A model generated the notes under the pieces. That model was not told where the DNA came from, searched no databases, and saw nothing but the letters and a program-made list of their open reading frames with translations. The position numbers and the translations under genes were made by a program. 17,699 nt of DNA from Petrotoga sp. UBA5851 (GTDB lineage: Bacteria; Thermotogota; Thermotogae; Petrotogales; Petrotogaceae), in contig DJGH01000076.1 in assembly GCA_002431635.1 (NCBI GenBank), positions 1-17,699 on the forward strand. Reading direction: 5' to 3'. Below, piece by piece: positions 1 through 8,122 of this stretch (position 1 is the stretch's first letter; each line of letters starts with the position of its first letter).

Positions 1-1
1 A

Positions 2-286
2 ATTGATAAAATAAAATCAAAAGAATTAGGGTTTAAAAATGAGAAAGTACAGTAAGGAACCATAAAAAAGGAATTATTAAAGCCTATACTTACAGATGAT
101 GAGATACGATTACATATTGAAGACAAGTAAAAAGAATAATATTCAGATATATCTTCTGCTATTACAATACACAGAGAATTACAAGCTTTAATCCTGATGG
201 GAATGACACCTATAGCATATCGTAAGCTTACCTGTGAATCTGTAGCTTAACAAGCAGACTATGAGCAAAAGTATCTACACCCTTAG
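2..286 (+). pseudogene. Decayed reading frame of unknown origin with multiple in-frame stops
   Basis: Reading frame 2 gives protein-like text (for example DDEIRLHIEDK and LQALILMGMTPIAYRKL) broken by stops at 53-55, 128-130, 137-139 and 248-250 (TAA) and 284-286 (TAG). The text stays in one frame across these stops, so this looks like nonsense decay rather than frameshifting. The frame is open at the left window edge, so the original gene extended further left. Each stop is one C-to-T change from a glutamine codon (CAA or CAG), while ordinary CAA and CAG codons also occur here. I do not recognise the family; phage or mobile-element origin is only a guess. Chance open text in AT-rich DNA cannot be excluded. 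Confidence 0.35.
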
Positions 287-481
287 AAATCATTACTAAA
301 TTATTTTATATTTTGGGTATTTTTCGACTATACTTTTCTTGACATTTCCAGATCAGCTACAATACCGCCATATTTAGATTTCCAGCTTTTCTGATGGTTC
401 AATCCTTGGGGAAAAGGTCAGGAGGGCTCCTGTTCCCCCTATTACCAGATAAAACAGACCATAAAAAATATATATACATAT
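287..481. other. Unassigned stretch, possible mobile-element remnant
   Basis: No intact gene is seen. On the reverse strand, one frame between about 415 and 330 reads like protein (HQKSWKSKYGGIVADLEMSRKV) and then hits a stop. Bases 405-445 are noticeably richer in G and C than their surroundings. This is compatible with a fragment of an insertion sequence or another eroded gene, but I cannot name a family and found no terminal inverted repeats. Confidence 0.2.
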
Positions 482-518
482 AAAAAGATTGTGCGTTAAA
501 ACGCACAATCTTTTTTTT
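482..518 (+). terminator. Strong rho-independent terminator
   Basis: A perfect 15-bp stem (482-496 paired with 501-515) closes a 4-base TAAA loop. The core is GATTGTGCGT/ACGCACAATC, and the 3' arm runs into eight consecutive T. The 5' arm starts with five A, so it could also work on the reverse strand. It insulates the lipoprotein operon from the decayed region on its left. Confidence 0.85.
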
Positions 519-586
519 AAAAATCACAAAAAATGATGTATAATAAAATTATATGAGATAATAATGTAAATTTTTTAATTTATAAA

Positions 587-615
587 TTGTTTTTTGTAAA
601 AAAACTTCTTATAGA
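587..615 (+). promoter_or_regulatory. Candidate promoter of the lipoprotein operon
   Basis: TTGTTT (587-592) and TATAGA (610-615) are separated by 17 bases and lie about 70 bases before the first start codon. A TATAAT also occurs at 539-544 but has no convincing -35 partner. In DNA this AT-rich, chance matches are common. Confidence 0.3.
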
Positions 616-686
616 AATGATATGGAGTTATTAACAGATGCGTACTACACTGCAATATGAAACAAAATATAAGGAGGGGATAGAAG

Positions 687-1409
687 ATGAAAAAACTTTT
701 TTTTACGTTATTATGCTTATTTTTGATTTTTACTTTTGTTTCATGTACCAAAGATATGAAATCGCTAAAAAACCAAAAAGATTCTGTAAATCTTAACGGA
801 CAGATAGAAAGTTTTTACTGGGAGTATGAAATGCGGGTTCGGTTATCCGTTCAAGGAAAAGAGATAACCTGTCAGAGATACATAATAAAAGAATCTTCGG
901 AGAAAAATGAAGTAATGTTTCCTTCAGAATTATTTCCCGACAGGATTCCGAGAAAACTATTAATTACTTCACAAGGAACGAAACTCATAAATCTTGTTAC
1001 AAATAATGAAGAAGAATGTCCGGAAGATATAAAAAAATTTCAGCTGACTAAACCCTCTATAGGTGATCAGATTAATGAGATATACCGACAGGGATTCTCT
1101 ATTTCTTCAGAGGATAAGCAAAAAGCATCATTTACAAAAAAGGATGCTGAAATGGAGGTTGAAGTTTTGTATGATAAAAAAAATAAAGTCATAGAAAATA
1201 TAAATGTTTTCTATAAAGGAGAAGCACTTTCAAAACAAAAAATAATCTATGAAAATGTTAAAGGAATAAATCTGCCAAAGAAAGTAACAACAGTTCAAAA
1301 AATGTCAACTGAAAAACTAAGTTCAAGTTGCCGTGAACGTGTACCGGAGGTTTTATCTGAGATAGAGTTTGAAACTAAAATTTTTGAAGTAAGTATAAAG
1401 GAGGGATAA
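687..1409 (+). CDS. Putative lipoprotein, possibly LolA-like fold
   Basis: A 240-residue protein with a lipoprotein signal: a Lys-Lys start, a hydrophobic stretch and a lipobox FVSC with Cys20 as the likely lipidated residue. A good ribosome-binding site (AAGGAGGGG, 671-679) sits 7 bases before the ATG. The mature part has regular alternating beta-strand-like text ending in a segment around VLYDKKNKVIENINVFYKG and GINLPKKV. This resembles outer-membrane lipoprotein-sorting (LolA/LolB-like) proteins in style, but that is a weak impression rather than a motif match. It is the first gene of a four-gene operon; its last codons contain the ribosome-binding site of the lipase gene, whose ATG follows after a single base. 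The function is unknown. Confidence 0.85.
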   Translation: MKKLFFTLLCLFLIFTFVSCTKDMKSLKNQKDSVNLNGQIESFYWEYEMRVRLSVQGKEITCQRYIIKESSEKNEVMFPSELFPDRIPRKLLITSQGTKLINLVTNNEEECPEDIKKFQLTKPSIGDQINEIYRQGFSISSEDKQKASFTKKDAEMEVEVLYDKKNKVIENINVFYKGEALSKQKIIYENVKGINLPKKVTTVQKMSTEKLSSSCRERVPEVLSEIEFETKIFEVSIKEG

Positions 1410-1410
1410 T

Positions 1411-2520
1411 ATGAAAAAAACAATTATAATATGCCTTTTTTTACTATCAGTTCTGGGAATATCCAGTAATATGGTACTTTTCCATGGAATGGGTGGAACA
1501 GGAAGTTCAATGCTATGGTACAAGGATATGCTGGGAATAAATAACTATACATATATTACTCCGACATATAACTGTAAAAATAATATAGAGCAGGAAGCCA
1601 TTAACATGGATAAAACCGATTTTTTCAATCAGAGCATATTCATTGGCTACAGTCAGGGCGGTCTTATAGCCAGGTCAATAATGAATCAAACAACGACACC
1701 TTCTGTAAAAACGTTTATAACCATAGGAACACCAAACAACGGTACAGAAATATGCAATATAAACAATGAAATATCATATATTCTTTCAGAAGCAGCTATA
1801 ATAGTAACTCCTATTATAATAGACTATCAGCCTGAAAAACCAGTTTTCGTGAACTTTGTATCATCGATAATAAGAGAAATTTCTTTGCCACTGCGGGATT
1901 TTTTTAACTATATCAAAACTTTTACGGATATACAAATAAATTTAGATCAAAGTTTATTAGGGTTCTTTCCGTCAATAGCAAATGCCATGACACCCACACG
2001 TGGTATGCAGGATATGTCTAACTCCAGCGCATACATAAATCAGCTCAGAACTCAAAAAATGCCGGCTTATAACAGCGATGGTGAAAGAATAGTGTACGGT
2101 TCCATTTACGGAAACAAAAAAGGTATGTTCAATATCATTAATAAATGCGTAGGAAATTCTGCAGGGACTATAGTTGAGATAACTGCAAACGTGGCAGCAT
2201 TATACTATACCGGGATGGGATGCTGGTATACAGTATCGGGAGGATGGTGGAATATTTTGAGAAAGCTGACGGGTCTTTCATATATGGTATCAGGAGCCGT
2301 TTTGTTTTCACCATGTCAACAGATATTATACGATACTCTTCTTATAGGTTCTTCTGAAAGTGATGGAGTGGTTTCTTCCCACTCAGCAGAGCTAAAAAGT
2401 ACATATGTTCAGTCTGAAGGTTTTGTTTTGCCGAAAAAACTAGTAGACGGAGCCGATCATATTGATCTGAATAGTGAGAAAATAAAAACTGCTGTTAAAT
2501 ATATATTGAATGCAAATTAA
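1411..2520 (+). CDS. Exported alpha/beta-hydrolase, lipase/esterase-like
   Basis: A 369-residue protein with an N-terminal signal peptide (about residues 1-19). The oxyanion motif FHGMGG lies at 24-29 and the nucleophile elbow GYSQG at 79-83, making Ser81 the catalytic serine. The SDGVV segment supplies Asp318 and ADHIDL supplies His350, completing a plausible Ser-Asp-His triad in the order usual for lipases. The segment between about residues 110 and 310 is hydrophobic in places, like a lipase lid or cap. The likely reaction is carboxylic ester hydrolysis in the periplasm or outside the cell; substrate unknown. The signal has no lipobox, unlike its operon neighbours. The ribosome-binding site AAGGAGGGA lies inside the end of the upstream gene, so the two are probably translationally coupled. 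Confidence 0.85.
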   Translation: MKKTIIICLFLLSVLGISSNMVLFHGMGGTGSSMLWYKDMLGINNYTYITPTYNCKNNIEQEAINMDKTDFFNQSIFIGYSQGGLIARSIMNQTTTPSVKTFITIGTPNNGTEICNINNEISYILSEAAIIVTPIIIDYQPEKPVFVNFVSSIIREISLPLRDFFNYIKTFTDIQINLDQSLLGFFPSIANAMTPTRGMQDMSNSSAYINQLRTQKMPAYNSDGERIVYGSIYGNKKGMFNIINKCVGNSAGTIVEITANVAALYYTGMGCWYTVSGGWWNILRKLTGLSYMVSGAVLFSPCQQILYDTLLIGSSESDGVVSSHSAELKSTYVQSEGFVLPKKLVDGADHIDLNSEKIKTAVKYILNAN

Positions 2521-2521
2521 C

Positions 2522-3733
2522 ATGAAAAACCAAATATTTGTAGTACTAATAATGACATTAGCTGTAGTGCTAACCTCATGCATAAGTATATTTGAAGAGC
2601 CTGCATTGGAGTTATACTGGCATCTCTACTTTCCTGCAAGTGGAAAGTTCTCTCCTGATCAGGCGACCTACTATACCTACGATGAAACAACCGGCTACCT
2701 TTATGTAAGGTTTTCAGATGAAAGAGTAGGATGTTTTGACCTTGCAAAAAAGAAGACTGTGTGGATAAAGTATATAAATGCAGCTTCTCTAAAGGGGTTT
2801 AATTTGGACATAGAGCTTTATAAAAACATGGTCTACATAGTACGTGACGATGTGAGAAAAGAAGATAAAAAAGATCCTGTCTGTGCCCTCTGTACTCTGG
2901 ATAAACTTACCGGAGAGACGGTATGGGAGTATGCAGTTACAGATGAAAGATTTCAGTCAGGCATAACGGTTCATAATGGTTTTATATACATTGCGGATTA
3001 CGATAAAAGAGACGGGAAAAAAGGCATGCTGGTTAAACTGGACGCACAGACCGGAAAGGTGGTATGGATAAACAAAAATATTCAGCCAATAGGAATAACC
3101 AAAGCAGTGATAGACGAAAAGTACAGACGGGTATATGTAGGAACAATTGGGAATGAACATATAGGAGTAGCTCCCAAAGTTTATGCTCTTGACACAGAAA
3201 GCGGAGAGACAGTATGGGAAAGAAATATTTTATGGGAAGAACCTGTACCAGTAGATATTATGACAGTTCCTGCAGTATACGGAGACAGTGTATATGTTGG
3301 TACATGGCACGGAGAGTTTGTAAGACTAAGAAGGACAGACGGAAGTGTAGTATGGTCTGTAGAGTATCCATATAGAGGATTTGGATTTGGTGCAAGGATA
3401 TGGGTATATAAAAACACGCTGATCTCATCTTTTGTTGATGGTGGGGTGGTCTGTATAGACCCTTCTGACGGAAAGATACTGTGGCATACTAAGAATCCGG
3501 AACCGACAATAGATGACTGTTATATGAAAGGCAACAGAGTATACATACACGGAGCGACAGACAGTTTCAAATGTTTTTCAGCAGACACAGGAAGAGAGAT
3601 ATGGACATATACATACTATGGCTTTAACGGAACGGAGTCTGGACGGATGGGAGGAGCACCGTTCAAAACAGGAAAGTATTTTATAACAGGAGATGTTGGA
3701 GGGAATTTTATGATATACATAGAAAAGAGGTAA
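2522..3733 (+). CDS. Lipoprotein with PQQ-type beta-propeller repeats (BamB-like)
   Basis: A 403-residue lipoprotein with lipobox LTSC, Cys20 lipidated. The body is a chain of propeller blades, each with a hydrophobic strand, a D-x-x-x-G turn and a closing Trp. Examples are LDAQTGKVVW, LDTESGETVWE, RRTDGSVVWS, IDPSDGKILW and SADTGREIW, giving about 6-7 blades. This pattern and length match PQQ-like/BamB-type propellers, which act as protein-binding scaffolds or quinoprotein domains; nothing here proves cofactor binding or a Bam-complex role. An in-frame ATG at 2510 overlaps the lipase gene by 11 bases. I prefer 2522 because it gives the standard Met-Lys lipoprotein start right after the upstream stop. 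No strong ribosome-binding site is seen, so translation probably depends on coupling. Confidence 0.85.
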   Translation: MKNQIFVVLIMTLAVVLTSCISIFEEPALELYWHLYFPASGKFSPDQATYYTYDETTGYLYVRFSDERVGCFDLAKKKTVWIKYINAASLKGFNLDIELYKNMVYIVRDDVRKEDKKDPVCALCTLDKLTGETVWEYAVTDERFQSGITVHNGFIYIADYDKRDGKKGMLVKLDAQTGKVVWINKNIQPIGITKAVIDEKYRRVYVGTIGNEHIGVAPKVYALDTESGETVWERNILWEEPVPVDIMTVPAVYGDSVYVGTWHGEFVRLRRTDGSVVWSVEYPYRGFGFGARIWVYKNTLISSFVDGGVVCIDPSDGKILWHTKNPEPTIDDCYMKGNRVYIHGATDSFKCFSADTGREIWTYTYYGFNGTESGRMGGAPFKTGKYFITGDVGGNFMIYIEKR

Positions 3734-3734
3734 G

Positions 3735-4088
3735 ATGAAAAAACTTCTTATATTATGTACTGTATGTATGTTTTTTTTATCTTCGTGTATAAAAGCTCCT
3801 GAAAATGCACTTCTAGTAATACATATCATGGAAACAAACTGCAGCCAGAAAATAATCGGGGCAGAAGTTACCATATATTTAAATCTTAAAAAGTACTCAT
3901 CAGGAGTATGCAGTACAGGTATTTATGAAATAGATATTCCTATCACCAAAAAATATGAGCCTATAGATATTTTTGTACGTAAGGCAGGTTATGCCAATCA
4001 TACGGTATACGGTCTTGAAATAGAAAAAAATAAAGTGAACCTATTTCGAGTTCTTCTCAATAGGAACGTGCCATTGAGCATTAGATGA
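3735..4088 (+). CDS. Small lipoprotein with transthyretin-like text
   Basis: A 117-residue protein with lipobox LSSC and Cys18 as the lipidated residue. It starts one base after the upstream stop, with AAGAGG as ribosome-binding site inside the preceding gene. The mature region (IIGAEVTIYLN, SSGVCSTGIYEIDIP, IDIFVRKAGYANHTV) has the look of a single carboxypeptidase-regulatory or transthyretin-like beta-sandwich: an adornment strand, a G-x-Y turn, then a KAGY strand. That assignment is by eye and uncertain. It is the last gene of the exported-protein operon. There are three Cys in the signal and two in the mature part besides the lipid Cys, so one disulphide is possible. Confidence 0.75.
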   Translation: MKKLLILCTVCMFFLSSCIKAPENALLVIHIMETNCSQKIIGAEVTIYLNLKKYSSGVCSTGIYEIDIPITKKYEPIDIFVRKAGYANHTVYGLEIEKNKVNLFRVLLNRNVPLSIR

Positions 4089-4148
4089 TATTTTAACTGA
4101 ACTATAAAATCAATACTGCAAGCGTAAAAGCACATCCATCCCTTTCCT

Positions 4149-4193
4149 TTTCGTTCTTTTTTGGACGGTACCTCCTTCGGAGAAGTAACGAAA
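4149..4193. repeat. Intergenic inverted repeat with inner hairpin
   Basis: TTTCGTT (4149-4155) pairs with AACGAAA (4187-4193), enclosing a second small stem CTCC/GGAG (4172-4175 with 4179-4182, loop TTC). It lies between the end of the lipoprotein operon and the shared hairpin terminator. The reverse strand is open for about 70 codons here, but that frame has no ribosome-binding site and overlaps the lipoprotein gene. It may be a structured RNA end or a dispersed intergenic repeat. Confidence 0.3.
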
Positions 4194-4201
4194 GTAAAAT
4201 T

Positions 4202-4229
4202 AAAGGCGGACAATTACTGTCCGCCTTTT
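4202..4229. terminator. Bidirectional terminator between convergent operons
   Basis: A perfect 10-bp stem (AAAGGCGGAC 4202-4211 with GTCCGCCTTT 4219-4228) with a 7-base loop. On the forward strand the stem ends in a TTTT run; on the reverse strand it is followed by TTTAATTTT. It lies 3 bases beyond the GH130 stop codon and about 115 bases after the last lipoprotein gene, so it can end both convergent operons. Confidence 0.8.
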
Positions 4230-4231
4230 CA

Positions 4232-5116
4232 TTATTCTTTTATCCAATCATAAACCTCTTTTCTTGTTATTGTTGCAAGTGCTATATAGTTATCGGCTGC
4301 TCCGTAGTATATGTAGTATGAGTCTTTATACTCGACTATGGCATCTGAAAATACTACAGTTGGGACACCTCCAAAAATCTCCCATGTTTCCTTAGGTTCA
4401 AGGCAAGGTTCGTTTGAGCGTTTAAGAACTTTAGTCGGATCTTTCAGGTCAAGAAGCATAAATCCTAATCTGTATCGTAATCTTGGAGCCTGTTCAACAC
4501 CATGGTATAGTAGAAGCCATCCGTATGGGGTTTTCAGTACCGGGCCGCCTGCTCCGATTTTGACATTATCCCACATTCCTTCTCTGGGTGATGCAATGCT
4601 TACATAGTCTGTCCATGTTTTGAGATCATCGGAAAAAGCAAGCCATATATCCGGTTCAAGTCTGTGCATCATTACGTACTTTCCGTTAACTTTCTCCGGA
4701 AAAAGAGCCGCATCTTTGTTTGGACTTTCCGGAAGAACTATTCCATAGCGGTTCCAGTTAAAAAAGTTTTTGGTGCTTGCAAGAGCAACGCTTATATTGG
4801 TTGGTGAGTATGCTGTATAGCACATATAATACTTTCCGTCTATATAGGTAAGGCGGGGATCTTCAACGCCATAAAGTTCTTGGACGCATGACGGTTCAAA
4901 AACAGGTTTTTCCATTCTATTGAAGTGTATTCCGTCAGTGCTTACCGCATATCCCATCCTCGAAACCATGTCTTCTCCCTGTGCCCTGTAAAGCATATGA
5001 AAAAGTTCTCCGTCATAAACAACGGCAGGATTAAATACGAATCTTGATTCCCAAAGATGTGACGGATTGGGTGCGAATAAAGGATTAAGCGGATGTCTTG
5101 TAAGTTTTAGTTCCAT
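4232..5116 (-). CDS. GH130-family glycoside phosphorylase/hydrolase, probably beta-mannoside-active
   Basis: A 294-residue cytoplasmic protein (no signal peptide) with the five-bladed-propeller signatures of GH130. These are FNPAVV (28-33), LYRAQGED (42-49), GVEDPRLT (83-90) with Asp86 as the expected general acid, NKDAALFPEK (133-142), MMHR (149-152), IGAGGPVL, and YYGAAD near the C-terminus. GH130 enzymes mostly phosphorolyse beta-1,4- or beta-1,2-mannosides to mannose 1-phosphate; a minority hydrolyse. His151 and Arg152 lie where phosphate-binding residues occur, which favours a phosphorylase, but I cannot align this reliably by eye. A strong ribosome-binding site (AGGAGGG) precedes the start, 18 bases after the permease gene. 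As the last gene of the ABC operon it would process the imported oligosaccharide. Confidence 0.9.
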   Translation of the reverse strand: MELKLTRHPLNPLFAPNPSHLWESRFVFNPAVVYDGELFHMLYRAQGEDMVSRMGYAVSTDGIHFNRMEKPVFEPSCVQELYGVEDPRLTYIDGKYYMCYTAYSPTNISVALASTKNFFNWNRYGIVLPESPNKDAALFPEKVNGKYVMMHRLEPDIWLAFSDDLKTWTDYVSIASPREGMWDNVKIGAGGPVLKTPYGWLLLYHGVEQAPRLRYRLGFMLLDLKDPTKVLKRSNEPCLEPKETWEIFGGVPTVVFSDAIVEYKDSYYIYYGAADNYIALATITRKEVYDWIKE

Positions 5117-5134
5117 AAAAATTCCCTCCTAAAT

Positions 5135-5965
5135 CTATTTTAGAGACATTGAAATTCCCTGCAGGAAGTACTTCCTGAATAGTATAAATATTATTACCAT
5201 AGGTATTGTCTGCATGACAGCTCCCGCAAGCACAGGACCGACATATGCCCCGTATTCGTGGTTGAAACTTGCAAGCAGGACTGAAAGCGGCATCTTTTGG
5301 TAATCTTTCATTACTATAAGGGGCCACATAAAGTTATCCCATATTCCAATAAATGTGAACAGTCCGACTATTGATATTGCGGATTTGTTAAGGGGCATCA
5401 TGATTTTAAAGATAATCCATATATCTTTTGCTCCGTCAATCCGCGCGGCTTCAATATAATCTGTCGGGGTTGCCTTGTAGCTCTGACTTATCATAAAAAT
5501 TCCCCATCCGCTCATTATACTGGGAAGTATAAGCGCACTGTATGAGTTAAGCAGACCCATGTTCCGTATAAGGATATATGTTGGTATGGTGAACATAAAG
5601 CCCGGCAGGAGCATCTGGAAAATTATGAAGTTAATTACAAAAGGGCCACCTTTATACTCATACTTGGTAAGCGCAAAAGATATTATGCATGATGTAAGTA
5701 TTACACTTGCCGTAACGGTGCCCGATACAAAAATGCTGTTTAGCAATGCTTTGAAAAAAGGTCTTTCCATTGACTGAGCTGTTTCAAATATAAACCTGTA
5801 ATGGTCAAGAGTGAGTCTGGAAGGGAAAAAACCTGTAAATATCTCATTCGATGGTTTGAAAGATGAGAGAGCCAGCCATATGTAAGGATATAACCACAAA
5901 ACAGACAATAGAATAAGTACGATATTTATAAAAAGATCAAAGTTTCTGTTGGATTTTTTGGTCAT
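5135..5965 (-). CDS. Carbohydrate ABC transporter permease, MalG/UgpE type (CUT1)
   Basis: A 276-residue inner-membrane protein with about six transmembrane segments (first at about residues 10-33, last at about 247-264). The cytoplasmic EAA loop reads EAARIDGAKDIWIIFKIMMP at 172-191, the site that contacts the ATPase. The length and the conserved SSFKPSNEI segment after the first membrane helix are typical of MalG-like CUT1 permeases. Its ATG overlaps the stop of the partner permease by 4 bases (ATGA, 5962-5965), so the two subunits are translationally coupled and made in equal amounts. No ATP-binding subunit gene is in the operon. Confidence 0.93.
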   Translation of the reverse strand: MTKKSNRNFDLFINIVLILLSVLWLYPYIWLALSSFKPSNEIFTGFFPSRLTLDHYRFIFETAQSMERPFFKALLNSIFVSGTVTASVILTSCIISFALTKYEYKGGPFVINFIIFQMLLPGFMFTIPTYILIRNMGLLNSYSALILPSIMSGWGIFMISQSYKATPTDYIEAARIDGAKDIWIIFKIMMPLNKSAISIVGLFTFIGIWDNFMWPLIVMKDYQKMPLSVLLASFNHEYGAYVGPVLAGAVMQTIPMVIIFILFRKYFLQGISMSLK

Positions 5966-6846
5966 TGGAAGTTCACTTCCCTTTCAAAGAGTTTCCTGAA
6001 AACGAAAACTATCGTAAAGCTCATAAGGGCTACAAAGATAGACATTGTTGCCGAGTATGTGGGATCAAGCTTCTGAAATGCCGTAGTGTACATGAGCATC
6101 ATCGGTGAAAGCGTGCTCCGCATAGGACCGCCGCCGGTTATCATATATGGTTCGGTAAATATTCCGAAAGCAAGAGTTATAGCCATTACTGTAACCATTA
6201 CAAGAGAAGGGTTTATAAGAGGAATGGTTATTTTAAAGAATCTGGTAAGCTTTCCTGCTCCGTCCAGCTCTGCGGCTTCATATACAGATTTTGGTATGGC
6301 CTGTACCCCTGCATAAAGAATGAGTCCGTAATAGCCTATAAACTTCCATACCACGATTATTGCTATCGAAAGCATTGCAAACTGAGGATTGGTGAACCAT
6401 GGCACCGTTACTCCGAATGCTTTGTAGAGAGTTTGGTTCAATGGGCCATTTTCGGCAAACAATTTTGAAAAAAGTATAGAGTATGCCACGCCTGACGATA
6501 TATTTGCTACAAGAAATGAAAGTACTATAAAAGATTTCATGTACTTTATCTTAGAGAGTGCAACCGCAAAAAGCAGCGAAAGAATAAGAACCATAGGAAT
6601 ATAGTATAGCATAAAGTTCAGCGTGTTTAAAAAGGTTTTCCAGAAAAGTTCATCCGAAAGAACCCGCAGTATATTATCAATTCCTGTAAACTTAGGGCTT
6701 CCTGCATATCTCCACTTTGAAAATGTCAATATTACAAGCCATATGAAAGGATATCCCCAGAAGATAGCCGAATATCCAAGATAAGTGAGGGAAATCCCCC
6801 ATCCTTTAAGTACTCTGCGTTTTTTAAGCTTACTTATTTTTTCCAT
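5962..6846 (-). CDS. Carbohydrate ABC transporter permease, MalF/UgpA type (CUT1)
   Basis: A 294-residue inner-membrane protein with six predicted transmembrane helices and the EAA loop EAAELDGAGKLTRFFKITIP at 190-209. A basic cytoplasmic N-terminus (KLKKRRVLKGW) precedes the first membrane helix. It pairs with the MalG-type permease immediately downstream (4-base overlap) and follows the solute-binding protein gene by 13 bases. The ribosome-binding site is weak (AGGGA, overlapping the upstream TAG stop), suggesting coupling to the binding-protein gene. The two permeases form the channel of an oligosaccharide importer. Confidence 0.93.
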   Translation of the reverse strand: MEKISKLKKRRVLKGWGISLTYLGYSAIFWGYPFIWLVILTFSKWRYAGSPKFTGIDNILRVLSDELFWKTFLNTLNFMLYYIPMVLILSLLFAVALSKIKYMKSFIVLSFLVANISSGVAYSILFSKLFAENGPLNQTLYKAFGVTVPWFTNPQFAMLSIAIIVVWKFIGYYGLILYAGVQAIPKSVYEAAELDGAGKLTRFFKITIPLINPSLVMVTVMAITLAFGIFTEPYMITGGGPMRSTLSPMMLMYTTAFQKLDPTYSATMSIFVALMSFTIVFVFRKLFEREVNFQ

Positions 6847-6859
6847 AGATAATCGTTCC

Positions 6860-8110
6860 CTACCATATTATTTTGTTTATCTTTTTTACGGCTTCATCTA
6901 AGGCTGCCTGAGGTGCTTTTGTTCCGTACATGAGAGGTTCAACAAGACTAACGGTCATTTCGTCCTGAACCTCAACTGTTTTGGTTATAAGTGCTGGAGG
7001 AACTGCATACTTAACGTACTTTGCGTACTCAGCCGAAAGAGGATTTCTGGTGAAGAAATCTTTGAAAATAGGATTTTCCATGAGATCTTCCCTTGCCGGA
7101 GGCATCTTGGTTATTTCAAGAAATCTTTTATCGAACTGTTCATTTGAAAGCACCCATTTTACAAACTCCCATGACTCCTTCTGATGTTTGGATGATTTGA
7201 AGATAACGATTCCCTTCGTGTCCGCAAACGTGTAAACTGGTTTATCTTTAGGATAACTGTCCGGAACAAGCGGCGGAGTTATAACAATATTTTTAAGAAT
7301 ATCCGGAAACTGGTTTTCTGCATATGGAATCTCCCACGGTCCCTGAAGGCTTCCAAGTAGAGAACCGGTATAAAGCGGAGCTGTTCCAAGCTCCAGAGCT
7401 GTAAGATTATTTTTGAACATGTAGCTTATAAACTCGGTTACCTGTTTTCCTGCATCACTGCCAAAAAGTGCTTTGGATTTTTTGGTATCAATATAAGGTT
7501 TTCCTTCGGATGCAGCATAGTAGTAGGTTATGTAGTCATACCATCTGTCCCACCAGTTTCTTCCCTGTATAACACGTATGGCATACTTTTCTTTCGGAAC
7601 AACAAATTTTTTTGACAGTTCATAAAGTTCCGAATATGTTCTTGGCGGTTCTGAGTATCCGATTTTTTTAAGAACATCGATTCTCCACCACATAAGAATA
7701 GGATTTGAATATATAGGGATTACATAGTTTTTTCCGTTAAGCTTCCAGCCTTCCATTATGGTCTTCATAGTTCTGTTCTGAATTAGCTTATCGTAATCGG
7801 GCATTTTATTCAGTTCAATTATCTGATCAATTTCAACCAGCTGTGCTGCAAAGCCTGCAAAGATATTTCCGCATATATCCGGTGTTCTGCCTGAAGCTAT
7901 GGCGGAAAGAATAGCTTCCTCGGAGCTTCCTGCCGCAGGTATGGTTGTCCATGAAATTTCTATATCCGGTCTGTATTTTTTCCATTCTGTCAGGACTTCC
8001 TTCCAGAACATTTCATCCTGTGGATTGGGAGCTGTCCATAAAACAAGTTTAGTTGCAGAAAAACCTGCAATACTTAATATAAAAATAAGAGATAAAAGTA
8101 ATTTTTTCAT
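6860..8110 (-). CDS. Extracellular solute-binding protein of a CUT1 sugar ABC transporter
   Basis: A 416-residue family 1 solute-binding protein. The signal peptide (about residues 1-19, ending near GFSA) has no lipobox cysteine, so the mature protein should be free in a periplasm. The mature part starts with the typical strand KLVLWTAPNPQDEMFW and includes SGRTPDICGNIF, which matches the S-G-x-x-P-D motif of the family, and an aromatic cluster (GRNWWDRWYDYITYYY) likely to stack on sugar rings. A strong ribosome-binding site (GGAGGTGATTT) precedes the ATG. Binding specificity cannot be read from sequence; by context with GH130 a mannose-containing oligosaccharide is a reasonable guess. Confidence 0.92.
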   Translation of the reverse strand: MKKLLLSLIFILSIAGFSATKLVLWTAPNPQDEMFWKEVLTEWKKYRPDIEISWTTIPAAGSSEEAILSAIASGRTPDICGNIFAGFAAQLVEIDQIIELNKMPDYDKLIQNRTMKTIMEGWKLNGKNYVIPIYSNPILMWWRIDVLKKIGYSEPPRTYSELYELSKKFVVPKEKYAIRVIQGRNWWDRWYDYITYYYAASEGKPYIDTKKSKALFGSDAGKQVTEFISYMFKNNLTALELGTAPLYTGSLLGSLQGPWEIPYAENQFPDILKNIVITPPLVPDSYPKDKPVYTFADTKGIVIFKSSKHQKESWEFVKWVLSNEQFDKRFLEITKMPPAREDLMENPIFKDFFTRNPLSAEYAKYVKYAVPPALITKTVEVQDEMTVSLVEPLMYGTKAPQAALDEAVKKINKIIW

Positions 8111-8122
8111 AAATCACCTCCA

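Noticed and set aside
2510..2521. Upstream ATG extending the propeller lipoprotein by four residues
   Set aside because: It lies inside the lipase gene and gives an atypical signal start (MQIN); the ATG at 2522 gives a normal Met-Lys lipoprotein signal.
3998..4213. Reverse-strand 71-codon open frame after the lipoprotein operon
   Set aside because: It overlaps the lipoprotein gene, has no ribosome-binding site, crosses the shared terminator, and its text is explained by inverted-repeat DNA and antisense of a coding region.
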